A stretch of DNA of 64,000 nucleotides from Diphasiastrum complanatum (taxonomy: Eukaryota > Streptophyta > Lycopodiopsida > Lycopodiales > Lycopodiaceae), in NCBI GenBank assembly GCA_029204225.1, contig CM055097.1, forward strand, positions 34,288,804 to 34,352,803, written 5' to 3'. Both the position numbers and the translations under genes were made by a program. Below the pieces are notes generated by a model, which saw only the letters and a program-made list of their open reading frames with translations, had not been told where the DNA came from and ran no database searches. This document shows positions 13,064 to 25,591 of the stretch, piece by piece. The stretch's first letter is position 1; each line of letters opens with the position of its first letter.

Positions 13064-13591
13064 TTATATCTTCAGATTGTAGCTTCTCACGTCGTGATAT
13101 TTTACCTCAATATGTTTTGTCCTCGCATGAAAGACAAGATTCTTAGCCAATTGTATTCCACTTTGACTATCACAGAAAATAACAGTAGGATTTACCTGCT
13201 TCATGCCAATCTCACATAACAACTTACGTAGCCAAACAGCTTCCTGGGCAGCAGAACTTAACGCTTTATATTCGGCTTCTGTAGAAGAAAGAGAAATAGT
13301 ATCTTGCTTCTTGCTAGACCATGAAAAACAACCGCTACCAAAATTGAAGGCATAACCTGTTGTTGACTTTCTATCATCTATACTTCCTGCCCAATCAGCA
13401 TCAACATAACCCTGCAACTTAGGTAAAACACCTTGTCTTTTGTAGATTAGGCCAAGGTTAGGTGTACCTTTCACATACCTCAAAGTCCTTTTTGTAGCTT
13501 TCCAATGGTCCATAGTGGATGATGACATGAATTGGCTAATCAAACTTACAACATAGCAGATATCAGGACTTGTAGTCGTAAGATATATCAA
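13064..13591 (-). pseudogene. Copia B RNase H
   Basis: Begins MIYLTTTSPDICYVVSLISQ, the block after the reverse transcriptase, then YVDADWAGSIDDRKSTTGYA, SSTEAEYKALSSAAQEAVWL and ARTKHIEVKYHDVR. Motifs are well kept. It lies about 80 bases downstream (minus strand) of the reverse transcriptase frame and is separated from it by a frame break. Confidence 0.9.
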
Positions 13592-13669
13592 ACTCCCAAC
13601 TAGTTGACGAAATAGAGTAGCGTCAACATGTGCACTATCATCAATACGAGATAATTTCTTACCAGCTTC

Positions 13670-14428
13670 TCAAGGGGTGATGGAAGATTTGCACTCTGTC
13701 ATGTGAAATCTCTCTAATATCTCGTCCACATACTTGTTTTGACATAACCTGATATCACTGCTAGTTTGCCATACTTCGACACCCAAGCAATAGTGCATAA
13801 GATATAAATCTGTCATCTCAAACTGCTTGCATAAGTTGGCTTTGATAGAACGAGTGAGGTTCTCATCATTGCCCGTGATAATGATATCATCAACGTAAAG
13901 TACAATCAAGGCAATGCTACCATCATTTATAAGAACATAAAGATTTGGATCTGAATTTGTTCTTACAAACCCATGAGAAAGAAAGTAATTGTCAATGCGT
14001 CCATACCATGTGCGTGGCGCTTGCTTAAGGCCATAAAGTGCTTTGTGTAGTTTACACACCTTCTGTTCTTGCCCTTTTGCCATGAAGCCCTGCGGTTGGA
14101 CCATGTAAACTTCTTCCTCTAAGTCGCCATTAAAAAATGCGGACTTCACATCCATTTGATGGATCTTCCACCCAAAATGAGATGCTAGGGCAATGATAAG
14201 GCGTAGTGTAGTCCACTTAGCCACTGGAGCAAATGTCTCTTCATAGTCAATTCCTTTGCTTTGCTCATAACCCTTCACTACTAGGCGTGCCTTATGCTTT
14301 GCTATCGTGCCACTCGCATGAAACTTTGTTCTAAACACCCATTTGTTGTCAATGGGTTTCTTTCCAAGTGGTAGATCAACCAACTCCCATGTACCATGCA
14401 TGTGGATGGATTCTATCTCTTCTTCCAT
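13670..14428 (-). pseudogene. Copia B reverse transcriptase
   Basis: A 252-codon open stretch with WVFRTKFHASGTIAKHKARL, ETFAPVAKWTTLRLI, IHQMDVKSAFFNGDLEEEVY (first catalytic Asp), LHKALYGLKQAPRTWY and IVLYVDDIIITG (YVDD). All catalytic aspartates are present; only neighbouring breaks prevent a polyprotein. Confidence 0.92.
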
Positions 14429-15040
14429 TGCCCTTTGCCACTCTTTGTGATCTTTTGCCTCATCAAAGGTTGATGGCTCTCAACACTTCAAAATGTCACT
14501 CATTAGGGCATAGTTCACATGATAACGATCGGGAGACTTCCTTTCCCACGTTGATCTTCTCACTTCTCCTTGTGTGCTAGATCCTGGTTGATTTAGCTTT
14601 GCGTCCTTCATGATCTTTTCATACCATTTTGGTATCTTAGATTCAGGTGATACACTTCGTGGAGAGTATGTATCCCAAGGAGTGTCCAAGTAATGTCTCT
14701 TACTTCCAACCGGTTTCTCCTTTATTGCTCCTATTGGCAAGTACCTCCCCCTAGGCTCTTGAATAGGTCGTGTCCTTTCATACTCACCCTCTCAACTCTC
14801 ATTTTCACGTGCATCATCTTGTGGAGCGTCTTATTCATCTTCTTCTTCCAAAATTGTGGGAAGTCTTTTGATGCTTTCACCACTTGCATGGTCTTCATCT
14901 TCATACCTATGCGTCTCATCAAAGATCACATATTTGCTCATGTGAATCTTGTTCATTACAGGATCAAAACACCTGTATGCCTTCGTCCTCTCATCATAAC
15001 CGACGAAGATACACTTGATTGCTTTGGCATCAAGTTTCTT

Positions 15041-15655
15041 TCACTCCTCCTTTGGCACATGTACATAGGCCTTACATCCAATGACACGAAACTTGTCGAT
15101 TTTTGGCTTTATTCTAGTAAATTCTTCTTCGGGAGTCACATTTGGAACCACAACTATAGGGCTCCTGTTTTGCAAGAACGTTGCCGCATTGCACGCTTCC
15201 GACCAAAGTGAATCGGTCAAGCCCATTTGCTTGCTTCATCATGGAGCATGCACTCTCCATAATAGTCCTGTTTTTCCTTTCAACTACACCATTACTATGC
15301 AACGTGTGTGATTGTGTGAATTGTCTTTTGATGCCTTCTCCCTTGCAAAAGTCCTCAAAATCATCAGATTGTATTCGCCCCATCTATTAGATCTTAGCAC
15401 TTTAATGCGTGCATCCAGTTGGTTCTCTACCAAAGTCTTGAACTCCTTGAAGCGAGCAAAAGCATCAGATTTCTTCTTCAAAAAATAAATCCATGTCCTC
15501 CTAGAGTAATCATCTATTAAAGTCATAAAATAATATGCTTTTCCCAATGACATGGTCTTCATTGGGCCGCACAGGTCGCTGTGAATGAGTTCCAGCGGTT
15601 TCTTAGCTCTTGCAGCTCCACCTTTCTTGAATGTCTCCCTGTGATGCTTTCCCAT
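15041..15655 (-). pseudogene. Copia B integrase, catalytic Asp mutated
   Basis: Frames 15655-15284 and 15383-15041 carry LELIHSDLCGPMKT (first Asp), IDDYSRRTWIYFLK, then VLRSNRWGEYN where copia integrases have the RSDNGGEY block, so the second catalytic Asp is Asn. The Glu block (HSNGVVERKNRTIMESA) and the C-terminal VIGCKAYVHVPKEE follow after a frameshift. The Asp-to-Asn change fits a C-to-T type transition on a silenced, methylated copy. Confidence 0.88.
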
Positions 15656-15688
15656 GACGCATCCTTCACATATTGCATGATGATCATC

Positions 15689-16567
15689 CTATAATGCCGG
15701 TAACCCTATTACCATCTTCAGCTTCGCCATCAATCTCAAGCTCCCATAGTTCAAATGACCAAGTCTTCTGTGCCACAACTCAGATTGAGATGCTGCTGAG
15801 ATAGCCAAATCATATTCTCCTGGTTTTGTAGCATCCAATTTATAAAGGCCACAGTTACTATCTCTATAACCTTTCGCCACCACTTTATGGTTGTGGTTCA
15901 TATCCCTCATAAGGCATCCATCCTTGAAAAATTCAACCTTAAGATGTTGATTAGCCATTACTCCAACAAAAAGCAAACTCTTTTTAAGTCCAGGAACATA
16001 AAGCACATTAGAGATGTTTTTGATTTTTCCATAAGGAAACTGCACAGGTACATTGCCCACACCCTGTATTTGGCATTCCTCCCCATTGGCTTGAGTGACA
16101 TTATCTCCATCATGGATTGGTGAGAATTTCTCAAACCAATCACGTTTTCTGGTCATATGCCTTGTGGCACCTGAATCTATGAACCATCTAGCACCATCAT
16201 CAACTTGGGATGCCAATGCCGATGAGAAGACACTTGTCTCGTCATCTTCTCCATCATCTTCGGCAATGTTGCCTTGTTGAGTCACTTTTCTCGCCTTTAT
16301 GTCTGCTTTCTTCTTGTAACACTCGCATGCCCAATGACCCGGTTTGTGGCAATAATAACATTTGTCTTTCTTCTTCTTTTTTCCTTTTGATGACGGCTCT
16401 CCCTCGTCATCATCATCCTTGGATTTCTTGGAAATCCTTTTCCATCCTTTCTGCTTGCCTTTAGAAATCAAGACTTGATCCTCATGTGGGGTTTGCCTTG
16501 ACTTCACCACTTCGCGACGCTGCTCTTCCTGCAACATGATTCCTTGGAAGTCTTCAAAAGTAGGCAA
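15689..16567 (-). pseudogene. Copia B gag tail, zinc knuckle, protease and GAG-pre-integrase
   Basis: A 292-codon open stretch. A gag tail (MPTFEDFQGIMLQEEQRR) and a Lys-rich linker are followed by the knuckle CYYCHKPGHWACEC (CX2CX4HX4C), the protease active-site string WFIDSGATRHMT, and ELWHRRLGHLNYGSLRLMAK from the GAG-pre-integrase domain. It would be read into the integrase but for a stop near 15.67 kb. Confidence 0.9.
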
Positions 16568-16799
16568 CCTCTCCCTCGAAGCAATGCCATCACAAACATC
16601 TGTAGCCCTTCCGAGGCACTGCTCATTGTGGTATGTACATATTAAACGTCCCTAATTGGTTCTCCAATTTCCACAAGTTGATCTCTCAGCTCCTTTATCT
16701 TGATGAAGAAAGATTTCACTGATTCACTTTCTTCCATCCTTACTGAAGAGAATCGAGTTAGCGCTCCGATATCACTGATGAGAATCGTGAGAAGAAAAA

Positions 16800-17430
16800 T
16801 TCACGAAACATTTGCGACTCTCCTGTCTGATTCGAATGGAGTTCAGATGCGTTCGCTGAACACTGCCAGCTGAAACACTCCTACAATCCTCTAGAGGGTA
16901 GTTAGGTACTACTGATCTATGTTCATAAAATTAATATAGCATTCGACTTCATTTCAACTAAGGTGTGGAATTCAAAGGGAACAAGAAAACTCAGACATAT
17001 TAAAATAAACAACATAAGCATTCGACATTCAAGGTCAGACACAACCAGAAAATAATCTATATTGATTTTCTCTGGTTTCTTCAGGGCACTACATGCGAAT
17101 CCACGTAGTGCGTTGGCGTGAGAGAAGCACGGTTCTCTCACGAGTAGTAGTCTCGCTTTACTAGCGGACAATCGGATCTTCTGATCCTAGACATAATTGT
17201 CTTCTTGCACGCAAGCAGAGCTTCTGTCTGTGTTTGTCCTCTACTTACTTGGTTACACACTGTGTATCCTTTTGATATATGTCAAGTATTATTCAGTAAG
17301 TACAGTCTCTCTATGCAAATCTAATATTAGAGTGATTAACCATCTACAACTAATCAGAGAATTACAAGAGTGGCAGTTTAGCCACGACCTAGGGAGTATT
17401 TGCTGACGTCATGCCATCGGGTCAGATCTC
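16800..17430. other. Spacer between copia B and gypsy relics
   Basis: May include the decayed 5' LTR of element B, but no repeat partner was recognised near 12.6 kb. No gene, RNA or clear repeat seen. Confidence 0.35.
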
Positions 17431-18546
17431 TGTACTTCTGGTACTTGCGTGATCTCTGGTGGTACTCCTTGGAGCGTGAGGACAGAACCGGTTTCATTTC
17501 CACCATTGGTTTCATTTACCTCGTTCGCCTTTCTCTCATATAGGACCACAAGGGAATCTCGTTCGTGGATCGTTCGTGTTCGCAAACCATTGGTCTTCGT
17601 CTTCATTGACTTTTGTGTTCACGAAACTCGTCGTGTTTTGTGTCTGCGGATGTTCGAGTTCGCGAAGATGCTCGTCATCGCCATCGTTGACTTTCGTGTT
17701 CACAAAACTCGTCGTGTTTCGTGTCGAGGGGGTGTAAGCTAGCAAGGCTTTGTGTTCGATCAGAGGATTGGGGATCAAAGGGCCCGGGGCTCTTAGGCAT
17801 CTCAAAAATTTCATCTAGCCCTAAGGGATTGGAATCATCGAACATATCCATAAATGCCTATGTGTTTGGTGAAATTGCTCGCATTTGTGGGGGTGAGGTG
17901 GCTTGGGCAGTTGTGATTGGAATGGTATCTCCAATGCTCACAAATTGACCCCGTGAGGAAGTTGAGGTGAGGGAAGCATCAGTGGATTGGAGGATAGGCA
18001 GTTCAGTGCAAGTTGTAGTAGGGGGTGGAAGCGCAACTGAAGATTTTTGCCTAGTACAACAATGTGACGTGGGAGGCGAGTCAGTAACAATGGCTTTGCT
18101 ACGTACACGACGAAGACTATAAGAACTGGAAGATTGCTGGGAAGATTCGGCTTGTGTGTTTTCATAGACAGACAACACGACGTCAGCATGAAACCCATGA
18201 ATTTTGTTGTCTAAGTACGAAACAACAAGGGAGGAGAGAAGAGGCCCAATAGCAAACTGTTGTTTGGAATTGCCTTGTGGGTAGCAGTCTGGTAGGTGAT
18301 ATAAAACTTGGACTTGGCCTCGGTCCAAGTGCTACAAGCCATGGTTATAAAATCCATATTGATTCTTCCAGAAAAGATGCGCTCGTGGAGGATCCCCATT
18401 GCGGTGAGCAGAGGCTCAGTATGGTTCATCCATTGAGCCGCCATGCTTGTGCTAAGAAGTATCATGACGTCCGTCTTGGTCGGAACGCCACGATGAATGA
18501 TGTACTGAGGAGATTGCGAAGTATCAGTAGAAGACATGATGAACAA
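17430..18546 (-). pseudogene. Extra ORF downstream of gypsy integrase, frameshifted
   Basis: On the minus strand, downstream of a gypsy integrase tail (19.33-19.58 kb) and its long 3' spacer, an ATG at 18546 within the string MFIMSSTDTSQSPQYIIHRG opens a frame of 111 codons. Coding appears to continue in another frame (18328-17858: LLSSLVVSYLDNKIHGFHADVV, then a Ser/Thr/Pro-rich tail). No known domain is recognised. Position after integrase recalls the extra 3' ORFs of some plant gypsy (Tat-type) elements. The 17.45-17.74 kb part holds an imperfect internal duplication around a TTCGTGTTCACRAAACTCGT core. Confidence 0.45.
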
Positions 18547-18619
18547 ACAAGTATATGTATAGAGAAATTTTTAGAAGGTCTGGTCGCTGGAAAATTTCAC
18601 AAGAGCTTCGCTAGCACAA

Positions 18620-19110
18620 GTGAGAAATGAAATCAAATTTGGCTTTTTATAGGCTGATTTGGAGGGTCCATTAGATAGTGTACTAGTTTGGCTACTCAGT
18701 TCAGGACAAAAATTTGCAAGCATGCTCAATACTGTGAAAATAATCTCCAAAAATCTTAGCAAAGGTTTTTAAAGGCCTGAATTGAGAACATCCTTCGCCT
18801 AGGTACTGTAATAAATACAAATTTTGAAAATCTGAACCTATATCCAATCTAATTTGGACATTCTGAATCCATCTGTCAGGTCGAAAGGTTCATAAAGGCT
18901 GTAAGATGCTCGACAAAGGTTCCCAAAATGGTAAGTTGCTGAATATTTGCCTAACCGCAAAATAGGTAGTAACTCTGGAAAACCGCAAAACAAGTAGTAA
19001 CTTTGAAAAAGAACCTTCGCCCAACTCGGTATAAAGAAATTTGAGGTGGATGTATGATTTGAAATCTCAATGAAGGTTTCTAAGACTGTATGTACAAAAT
19101 ATGATCCAAA
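18620..19110 (-). repeat. Gypsy 3' spacer with recurring CCTTCG-type motifs
   Basis: Noncoding spacer of the same family as 38740-39300 (+). Both lie just downstream of the integrase tail and carry shared strings such as the complement of GGGCGAAGGTTC, a CGACRAAGGTTCCCAAAATG block, and related wording, in the same order relative to the integrase. This shows two copies of one gypsy family in opposite orientations. Confidence 0.65.
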
Positions 19111-19324
19111 AAGTGATTTTTTAAGTCATTTTTCATCAAAAAAAATTTCTAAAAATAGTTTCCTTCAACTTTTTCTTTTCTGATAATTTTTTTGAATTTT
19201 GCTCATCATTCTTTTTTCTTCTTTTTCTCTTTTTTTTTACTTTCTTTTTCCAAAAGAAAAATCAATCAAATAGTGAAAACAAAAAATTGTAAAACAACTA
19301 AAGTAAAACTGATAAGGTGTTGGA

Positions 19325-19579
19325 TCAAGCTGGTTGAATTGGCTGAACGGGCTGCCAAAATTTGCGTAGTCGGCTGCCATTCACCGGAGTGTCAAATTTT
19401 TTTCCATCCAAGTGTTCTAAAATAACCGCTCCATAGTTCAATATTTCTTTCACCTTATACGGTCCTTCACCTGTAAACTTCAATTTTCCTTTGATCAGTT
19501 TCGTTTTATACATCAGTGCTAGATCTCCTTCCTTCAGATCTTTTTTGTGTGATCGGTGATCGTGCCATGCCTTGAACAA
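19325..19579 (-). pseudogene. Gypsy integrase C-terminal domain
   Basis: Reads LKEGDLALMYKTKLIKGKLK, then the GPYKVKEILNYGAVILEHLDG and NGSRLRKFW blocks, typical of the C-terminal end of Ty3/gypsy integrases (GPY/F module). Near identical to the tail of the 37996-38529 (+) copy. Only the C-terminal 84 residues remain. Confidence 0.85.
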
Positions 19580-19589
19580 AGTGACGCAA

Positions 19590-20130
19590 AAGGATCACTT
19601 TTTGTTACCCTTTACTGAAAGCATATTGGACCGACTTGTTGGAGCGGAAGCGTACAACTTTTTGGATGGATTTAGTGGTTACAACCAAGTTAAGATCACA
19701 CCCTGCAGATCATCATAAAATAGCTTTTGTAACAGAATGGGAAACTTATGACTATAAAGTTATGCCGTTTGGAGTTTGTAACGCACCTAGTTTAGTTCAA
19801 AGAGTCATGCAGTTTGCCTTCAAAGACTACTTGTAGAAATCCCTTGAAATCTACTTGGATGATCTCGGAGTCCATAGTGGCAATACAGACCATTTAAATA
19901 GTCTGGAAAAAGTATTTGAACGTTGTCGCAAATACCAAATCTCCTTAAATCTAGAAAAGTGTCAAATTTGGGTCACTGATGGAGTTGTCCTTGGACATGT
20001 GATATCAAGACATGGTATTGCTACGAATTATTCCAAAATCGAAGTCATCATCGAGTTACCGCCACCAGGAATAATTCGAGGAGTCTATGTGTTTATGGGT
20101 CATGCAAATTACTATCGGATATTTATTCTA
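19590..20130 (+). pseudogene. Gypsy reverse transcriptase fragment
   Basis: Across two frames it reads a FLDGFSGYNQ-type block, then KIAFVTEWETYDYKVMPFGV, CNAPSLVQRVMQ, a stop, then EIYLDDLGVHS (catalytic YLDD), LNLEKCQIWV and VLGHVISRHGI. These are the middle and end of a Ty3/gypsy reverse transcriptase. It begins head to head with the minus-strand integrase tail, so the junction near 19.58 kb is a rearrangement. Confidence 0.85.
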
Positions 20131-20138
20131 TTTTTTGT

Positions 20139-20470
20139 AGTTGTTGAATGTCCAAACAAAGGGAAGTTTATACCATTCTGTAGAGAATGTGGCTATGGAC
20201 ACTATTATAAAGAATGTCCTACTAGACCCAAACCAACAACGATTATTGCCCTAGTGAATATTTTTATAGTCAAGAAAAGACCAGTAGTTCAACCTGAACC
20301 AACTGTACCTTTGATAATTGTTATCAGAACTCAGAAATATAAAAAAGTTCTACTTGATCCAGTACCTGCTGAATCTGCACCAACTATAGATATACCGACC
20401 GCATCAGGGACGTACCCGAATCTAAAAGTAGAAAAGAAAAGATATCAAGATATGAGGCAATGGATTAAAT
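20139..20470 (+). pseudogene. Gypsy gag zinc-knuckle region
   Basis: In frame with the end of the reverse transcriptase piece, a second source begins: CRECGYGHYYKECPTRP is a CX2CX4HX4C knuckle, followed by a Pro-rich linker. Gag following reverse transcriptase is the reverse of element order, so two truncated elements are joined here. Confidence 0.7.
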
Positions 20471-20721
20471 AGTTGCAAGAAAAAGAAGCCCAAGAAGCCG
20501 TTAACTTCAGCAGCTGAAGTCCATTCTCCATCATGCCACAAGTAGATCCAAGAACAAATATTAATACACAGTTGCACCATCACGAAGAACCCTTCAAGAT
20601 GATGGAACCTGAAGCACCACAAAACAGAAATGATCATAAATACTCTATCTAGAAAGATGGATCTTACACTGGGAGAATTTTTTAAGCTAGTGTCTAAAGC
20701 AAAGGAGTATTAGCATAAATA

Positions 20722-20985
20722 TTGACTGAAATGGAACAACCAGTCTGTCAGAAGCCACTTTTTTGTGTTGGGTTTGACAAAACAAATGAAGTACTCAATG
20801 TGGGGACAGCTTGGGAAACTGAGCAGAAAAACATCACCCTGCCGATACAACATAGATATTTTGGTAAAGAAGTAGCCACGATTGATGGAAGATCAGGAGT
20901 TAACCTGATTTCAACCAAGCTATGTGCAAATTGGGGACTTACCAAGTTGAAGCCTGTCACTTTTGCCATCAAGCTACCGTCCTAG
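20722..20985 (+). pseudogene. Gypsy aspartic protease fragment
   Basis: The string VATIDGRSGVNLISTKLCAN matches the active-site region of gypsy retropepsins (D-G-x-S/A-G-V-N-L-I). It continues the gag piece upstream in the expected gag-then-protease order, with stops between. Confidence 0.75.
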
Positions 20986-21129
20986 AGGAATGGTTGAAGA
21001 CATACCTATCAAAATAGCTGGAGTGCAGTTTGACATTACTTTTGTAGTAATGGCTTACCTGATGTGCCACTGTATATCGAGTTTTATTGGGACGTCCATG
21101 GTTACGAGTTGCGCAAGTAATTCATAACT

Positions 21130-21470
21130 AGGGCATCAGACAAACGCTTCACGTTCGATGTCGAATAATTCTTCTCATGATCTATAAGCTATTGACTTGC
21201 AAACTTGATAGGATAATCCTTCTTGTATTCTCTTGGCTATGTCAAAATTGGAGCTTGTCGTATCGGTGCAGAAGCTAAAGCTTTCTTCAATTTTTCAAAT
21301 GCCTCCAATGCCTCTACCATCCAAATTGGTACAATAGTCAATTTGTATATAGGTCTTGCTAAATCCTCTGTGATTATCTCCGCATGCAAAACATCCAAGT
21401 GGCGCTCCGGTCCATTGTCTAGCTACTTGTTGTTGCATGACAACATAGATAGCATATTGCTCTGAAGGAG
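21130..21470 (-). pseudogene. Gypsy RT/RNase H junction fragment
   Basis: The minus strand, allowing frame changes, reads AFEKLKKALASAPI, then YPIKFASQ and DHEKNYST. This is the end of a Ty3/gypsy reverse transcriptase and the start of its RNase H. No open frame longer than about 40 codons remains. Confidence 0.6.
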
Positions 21471-21505
21471 CACTCTCATGATCATTGCTATAGTTCCATT
21501 GCTCA

Positions 21506-21955
21506 TTACCATGATAAGGTTATGGTTCCATTAGATTTGCAGGTGGAGCACTCTGTCCCGTTGGAGCTGGCAGAGCTAGTCAATCTGGAAATCCAAGGGG
21601 TGGTGGATGTTGTCGTGGTTTGCCCTACCATATAAGGCCACATTCCAACATTTGGTTTGTCGTCAGAATCTTTATCCTCCTCACGAATTGCATCGTCCAT
21701 AGTGCTTTGTATCATAGCATATTCATTATGGCATTTTAGCTCACATAAACTGTTAGGTAGACCTGCTAAAAACCACATAATTAAAACATCGTCATTGATT
21801 AGATCAGTATCACACTCAAATCTGAGGTGTTTAACCCGTTCAATATAATCTCGTACTGCCTCTCTCTTTCCCATTGTAATTTTACTTAAAAGGAGAAAGG
21901 GATCTTCCATAAATTTCTTGGGCTTAAATCTTGTAATAAAAGCGGCTTTAACCAC
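21506..21955 (-). pseudogene. Gypsy-type gag (retrotransposon gag domain) fragment
   Basis: A 149-codon frame with FITRFKPKKFMEDPFLLLSK, ITMGKREAVRDYIERVKHLR and LINDDVLIMWFLAGLP, the pattern of the plant retrotransposon gag domain (F-x-x-x-F, then a GE/REAV.DY..R block). It lies directly after a copia gag piece on the same strand. Confidence 0.7.
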
Positions 21956-22090
21956 TTCTCAATCAGTGCGTTCAGCTTCTTCTTGGTTATAAAACCAATC
22001 CTGAGTAGCTCTAGTTAAGGCCACAAGGAATAACTGAAGTTTATCTTGTAGAAAAACTTCGCCATAAACCCTACATGATTCGGAAAAGAT

Positions 22091-22552
22091 CTAGAGAAAT
22101 CTGATGGGATCAAATAACCCATTGTGTTTTGGTATATCTAAACGAGAAGACCTTCTAACAACAATTGGTGGTGGGTTCATATCTTTCTTTTTTCCATTTG
22201 AAGGAGCTTCTCCTTGATCTTGCCCTTTAGACCACTTACTTTTGATTTTGCCCTTGAATTTGCCCTTGATGAACATAGTCTCCACTCCAACTTGAGATGG
22301 TGATGTAGATCCACCTCTTGCTTGAAGCCTATATTCTTCATTGATCAAGATCTCTTGAAGATTAATCAAAATTGGCAAAGTTCTTTGAATGGAAAGACTT
22401 TGTACAATGTTAGCATGAGCATCTGACAAACCATTAAGAATAATTTGAACAAGCTCTCCTTCCTTAATGCTTTCATCAATACAAGCTAACTCATTATTCA
22501 AAGCCTTCACTCTCAAAACAAAAATATTTGGACTTTCTTCATTCTTTTGCAA
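22091..22552 (-). pseudogene. Copia gag fragment fused to unrelated gag tail
   Basis: The start (MQKNEESPNIFVLRVKALNN, ELACIDESIKEGELVQIILN) is close to the gag of the 52.6-kb element (LQKNEKIPSTFVLRMKALND). It extends through a Lys-rich linker and then changes into NPPPIVVRRSSRLDIPKHNG and FDPIRFL, which belongs to the gypsy gag that continues below 22.09 kb. The junction near 22.2 kb is a recombination or insertion point. Confidence 0.7.
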
Positions 22553-22607
22553 ACTTTGAAAGATTTGTCTTCTAGAGTCAACACTCTAGATGTAGACTTG
22601 AATTAAG

Positions 22608-22619
22608 CTCTGATACCAT
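22608..22619 (-). other. Copia primer-binding site (initiator Met tRNA type)
   Basis: The plus strand reads GCTCTGATACCA, the complement of TGGTATCAGAGC, which pairs with the 3' end of initiator tRNA-Met as in most plant copia elements. It abuts the LTR that begins TGTGAAGAATC at 22620. Confidence 0.85.
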
Positions 22620-23200
<581 letters not shown>

Positions 23201-23209
23201 TTTCAATGC

Positions 23210-23400
23210 TAATGACTTTGAGACAAAAATAAATCACTTTCCATGCAAGCATTATTCGGACTTTCTACATTATTTGCACTTATGTTTTTTAGTTGCTTCG
23301 TGCGCTTGAAACTGAAATAAATTACTTTCCATGCAAGCACTATCCGCACTTACTACATTATATGCACTTTTGTTTCTCTGTTGCTTTCTGCACTTGCAAG
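23210..23400. repeat. Tandem duplication of about 100 bp
   Basis: The blocks CACTTTCCATGCAAGCATTA at about 23235 and TACTTTCCATGCAAGCACTA at about 23322, each followed by a (T/C)ACATTAT-TGCACTT string, are two diverged copies in direct order. Function unknown. Confidence 0.6.
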
Positions 23401-25590
23401 ATTGATTAATATCTTGTGAACAACTCAATATGAGTAGCTACATGAAGTTAGTATAATTGCTAACAAAGGGGTATTTCGAGGTCCCCATCTAGAGATGTTC
23501 AATGAATATCTCTATAGAAGATATTCATATCTGTATATATGTTATTTTAAGGTCATTGCTGCATTTAAGCCAAATTCAAAATGTTTAAGTGATGCTTCAG
23601 ACATTAATCAACTATTCCAAATTGCAAAACATACTCTATACTAACTACTTGTTGTGGTTTGTGTTGGAAGCCCATAAATAGCCTGTGGAGGGTCGTGAGA
23701 CATCTTGCTTGAAGGTGCATTAGTGGAGTGTACTTAGACCCCTTCTTTTACTTAAGAAGTTGTTAGCCGATTTTATGACACGAAAAATAGGGCTAATATG
23801 GCCTTTATTTTTCACAATTTTGTAAAAATCGGCATGTAAAACTCGACAAATTATAATGAAATCGGCACAAAAATGCCTAGCCCGCGAGTAAACTTGTGAT
23901 GGCCTTAGAATTGGCCTTAATAGATATTTGTTTTGGCATCGCTAAAGAATTTTCAATGCATTGATCTTTTTTATGATATAGAACCATGTTGTTTTTGGGG
24001 CATCTCTTTTGCTACCAAGGAAATCTCAGTCAAGTTTCAGCCAGGGATCATATTTTGCTACATACCGATATCGACAAGATGAAGGCTCGAAGAATTGATG
24101 GGCAACTTGAAATCTTATTTTACATGTAAATATGCAGACGGTGCGACAACGTGAGTAAAAAATGCAGCATGAATGGAGCCAAATTAAAATGGGATTTAGG
24201 AGAGTAGAGGAGATAAATTCAACATTAAATGACTCACAAGAGGAATTGATTGATTGATTAACTATTGAATGCAAACTAGGCATCAAAACACAAGATCTAG
24301 ATTGGCAATTCTACACACATCAAGCAAGAGCAATCATAAATCATTGATCATTATGAAGATCTAGCCCCCACACGTGTGGTACGACCTTCAGTACAACAAC
24401 CTATAGACATCAATCTTTTTCTTAGAACCACTAAGAGAGAGAAAAATCGGACACAAACCGTTATCAGTCAGTTGTGCGCATCTCCATTGTAGCAATTGAT
24501 ACATAGACTAAGATTTTCCTATAAGGAGGAGTAGGATCGCAAGTAGAAGTGTGTAATCAATTATGGTGGCCAACAAGAGTGCAATTTTTGTTGAATATAT
24601 GAAGATATGCTTGAAGATGCACCTAGACTAGTAGTGAAGCCTTGTCTGAATTGATAAGAGAGAGAGTGGTAAGGTTGTTAAGATATAGAAGTGATGACGT
24701 ATCAATTGATTGAGAGAGAAGAATTTTTTGAGAACATCCTATTTTTCCTGAACACTACCGTAAGGGCAGTGTGGGCCCTTCCCCTTTTGAGGCTTTCTTG
24801 CAGGACCAATCTTCTGTATGAAAAACTCCCAACACTGGTGCATCTACCGGGAAGCAAAAAGAAATACTTCATGAAAATGCAAGTCTAGTAAGGTGGTTAG
24901 CATTACACTATCTTTTGAATTGATCTCATTCTTAGAGTATGGGGGGTAGGAGGGGGCATTACCCTAGTCGATAGACACACTCTTCTTGAAAAACAAACAT
25001 CAACCAAAGAGAATTTGACATGCCAATTATCCTTTAAAGCTCCCACTATGTATGAATATGGCACCATTAGAATCGAGAGATCAAGTAATCAAAAAGTGAT
25101 CATTACAGCCTATTCAATCTTAACAAGTCAAGGATGGATAATGTACAGAAAAAGCTGGGAATGACGAGTCTATGGATGATCATCATATTAAGGAAATGAA
25201 CATAGGTCAGGCATCATAGATTCATCTAGGCATCTTGAGACACACCACAATCCCTCTGAAAAAATAGAATAGGAACTAGACTTCAAACTAGCCAGAAACT
25301 ATTATTGAGACCCATAAAGAAGGCCCTGCCTTGAATACATCAAGTGAAAAACAAATTGTAACTTTAGAAAAATCCTTGGGCATCATAAAAAATGTGGATG
25401 TAGAAATTTTGTTATGAACTACGGAGCCTACATCTAGAGTTGTCCCACCCACACCCAACATTATGGCAGCTAGAGTCACTAAACCCATAGTAATCTCAGT
25501 GGATGTAGAAGCTTTATCTAAGCTAAGAAGTACTATCCTCGACTCTTCATGGCGCCCCTTATGAAAGTGCCAAAGAGCACATACGAGCCT
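23400..25590. other. AT-rich region, no gene supported
   Basis: No recognisable protein, RNA gene or satellite. Open frames at 24026-24286 (-), 24691-24888 (+) and 25288-25629 (-) carry no known motif. The last overlaps the antisense of the gag relic and is likely a shadow. Confidence 0.4.
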
Positions 25591-25591
25591 T

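Larger units (their letters stand above)
12850..16800 (-). mobile_element. Ty1/copia element B, nearly full pol, antisense, frameshifted
   Basis: The best-preserved copia coding region after the 52.6-kb element. Minus-strand order from 16.57 to 13.06 kb is gag tail, CCHC knuckle, protease, GAG-pre-integrase, integrase, linker, reverse transcriptase and RNase H. The polypurine-type string TCATTGAGGGAGAG (minus) near 12.86 kb marks the 3' end, and it resembles element A. Matching LTR pairs were not recognised by eye. Stops separate the modules. Confidence 0.88.
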
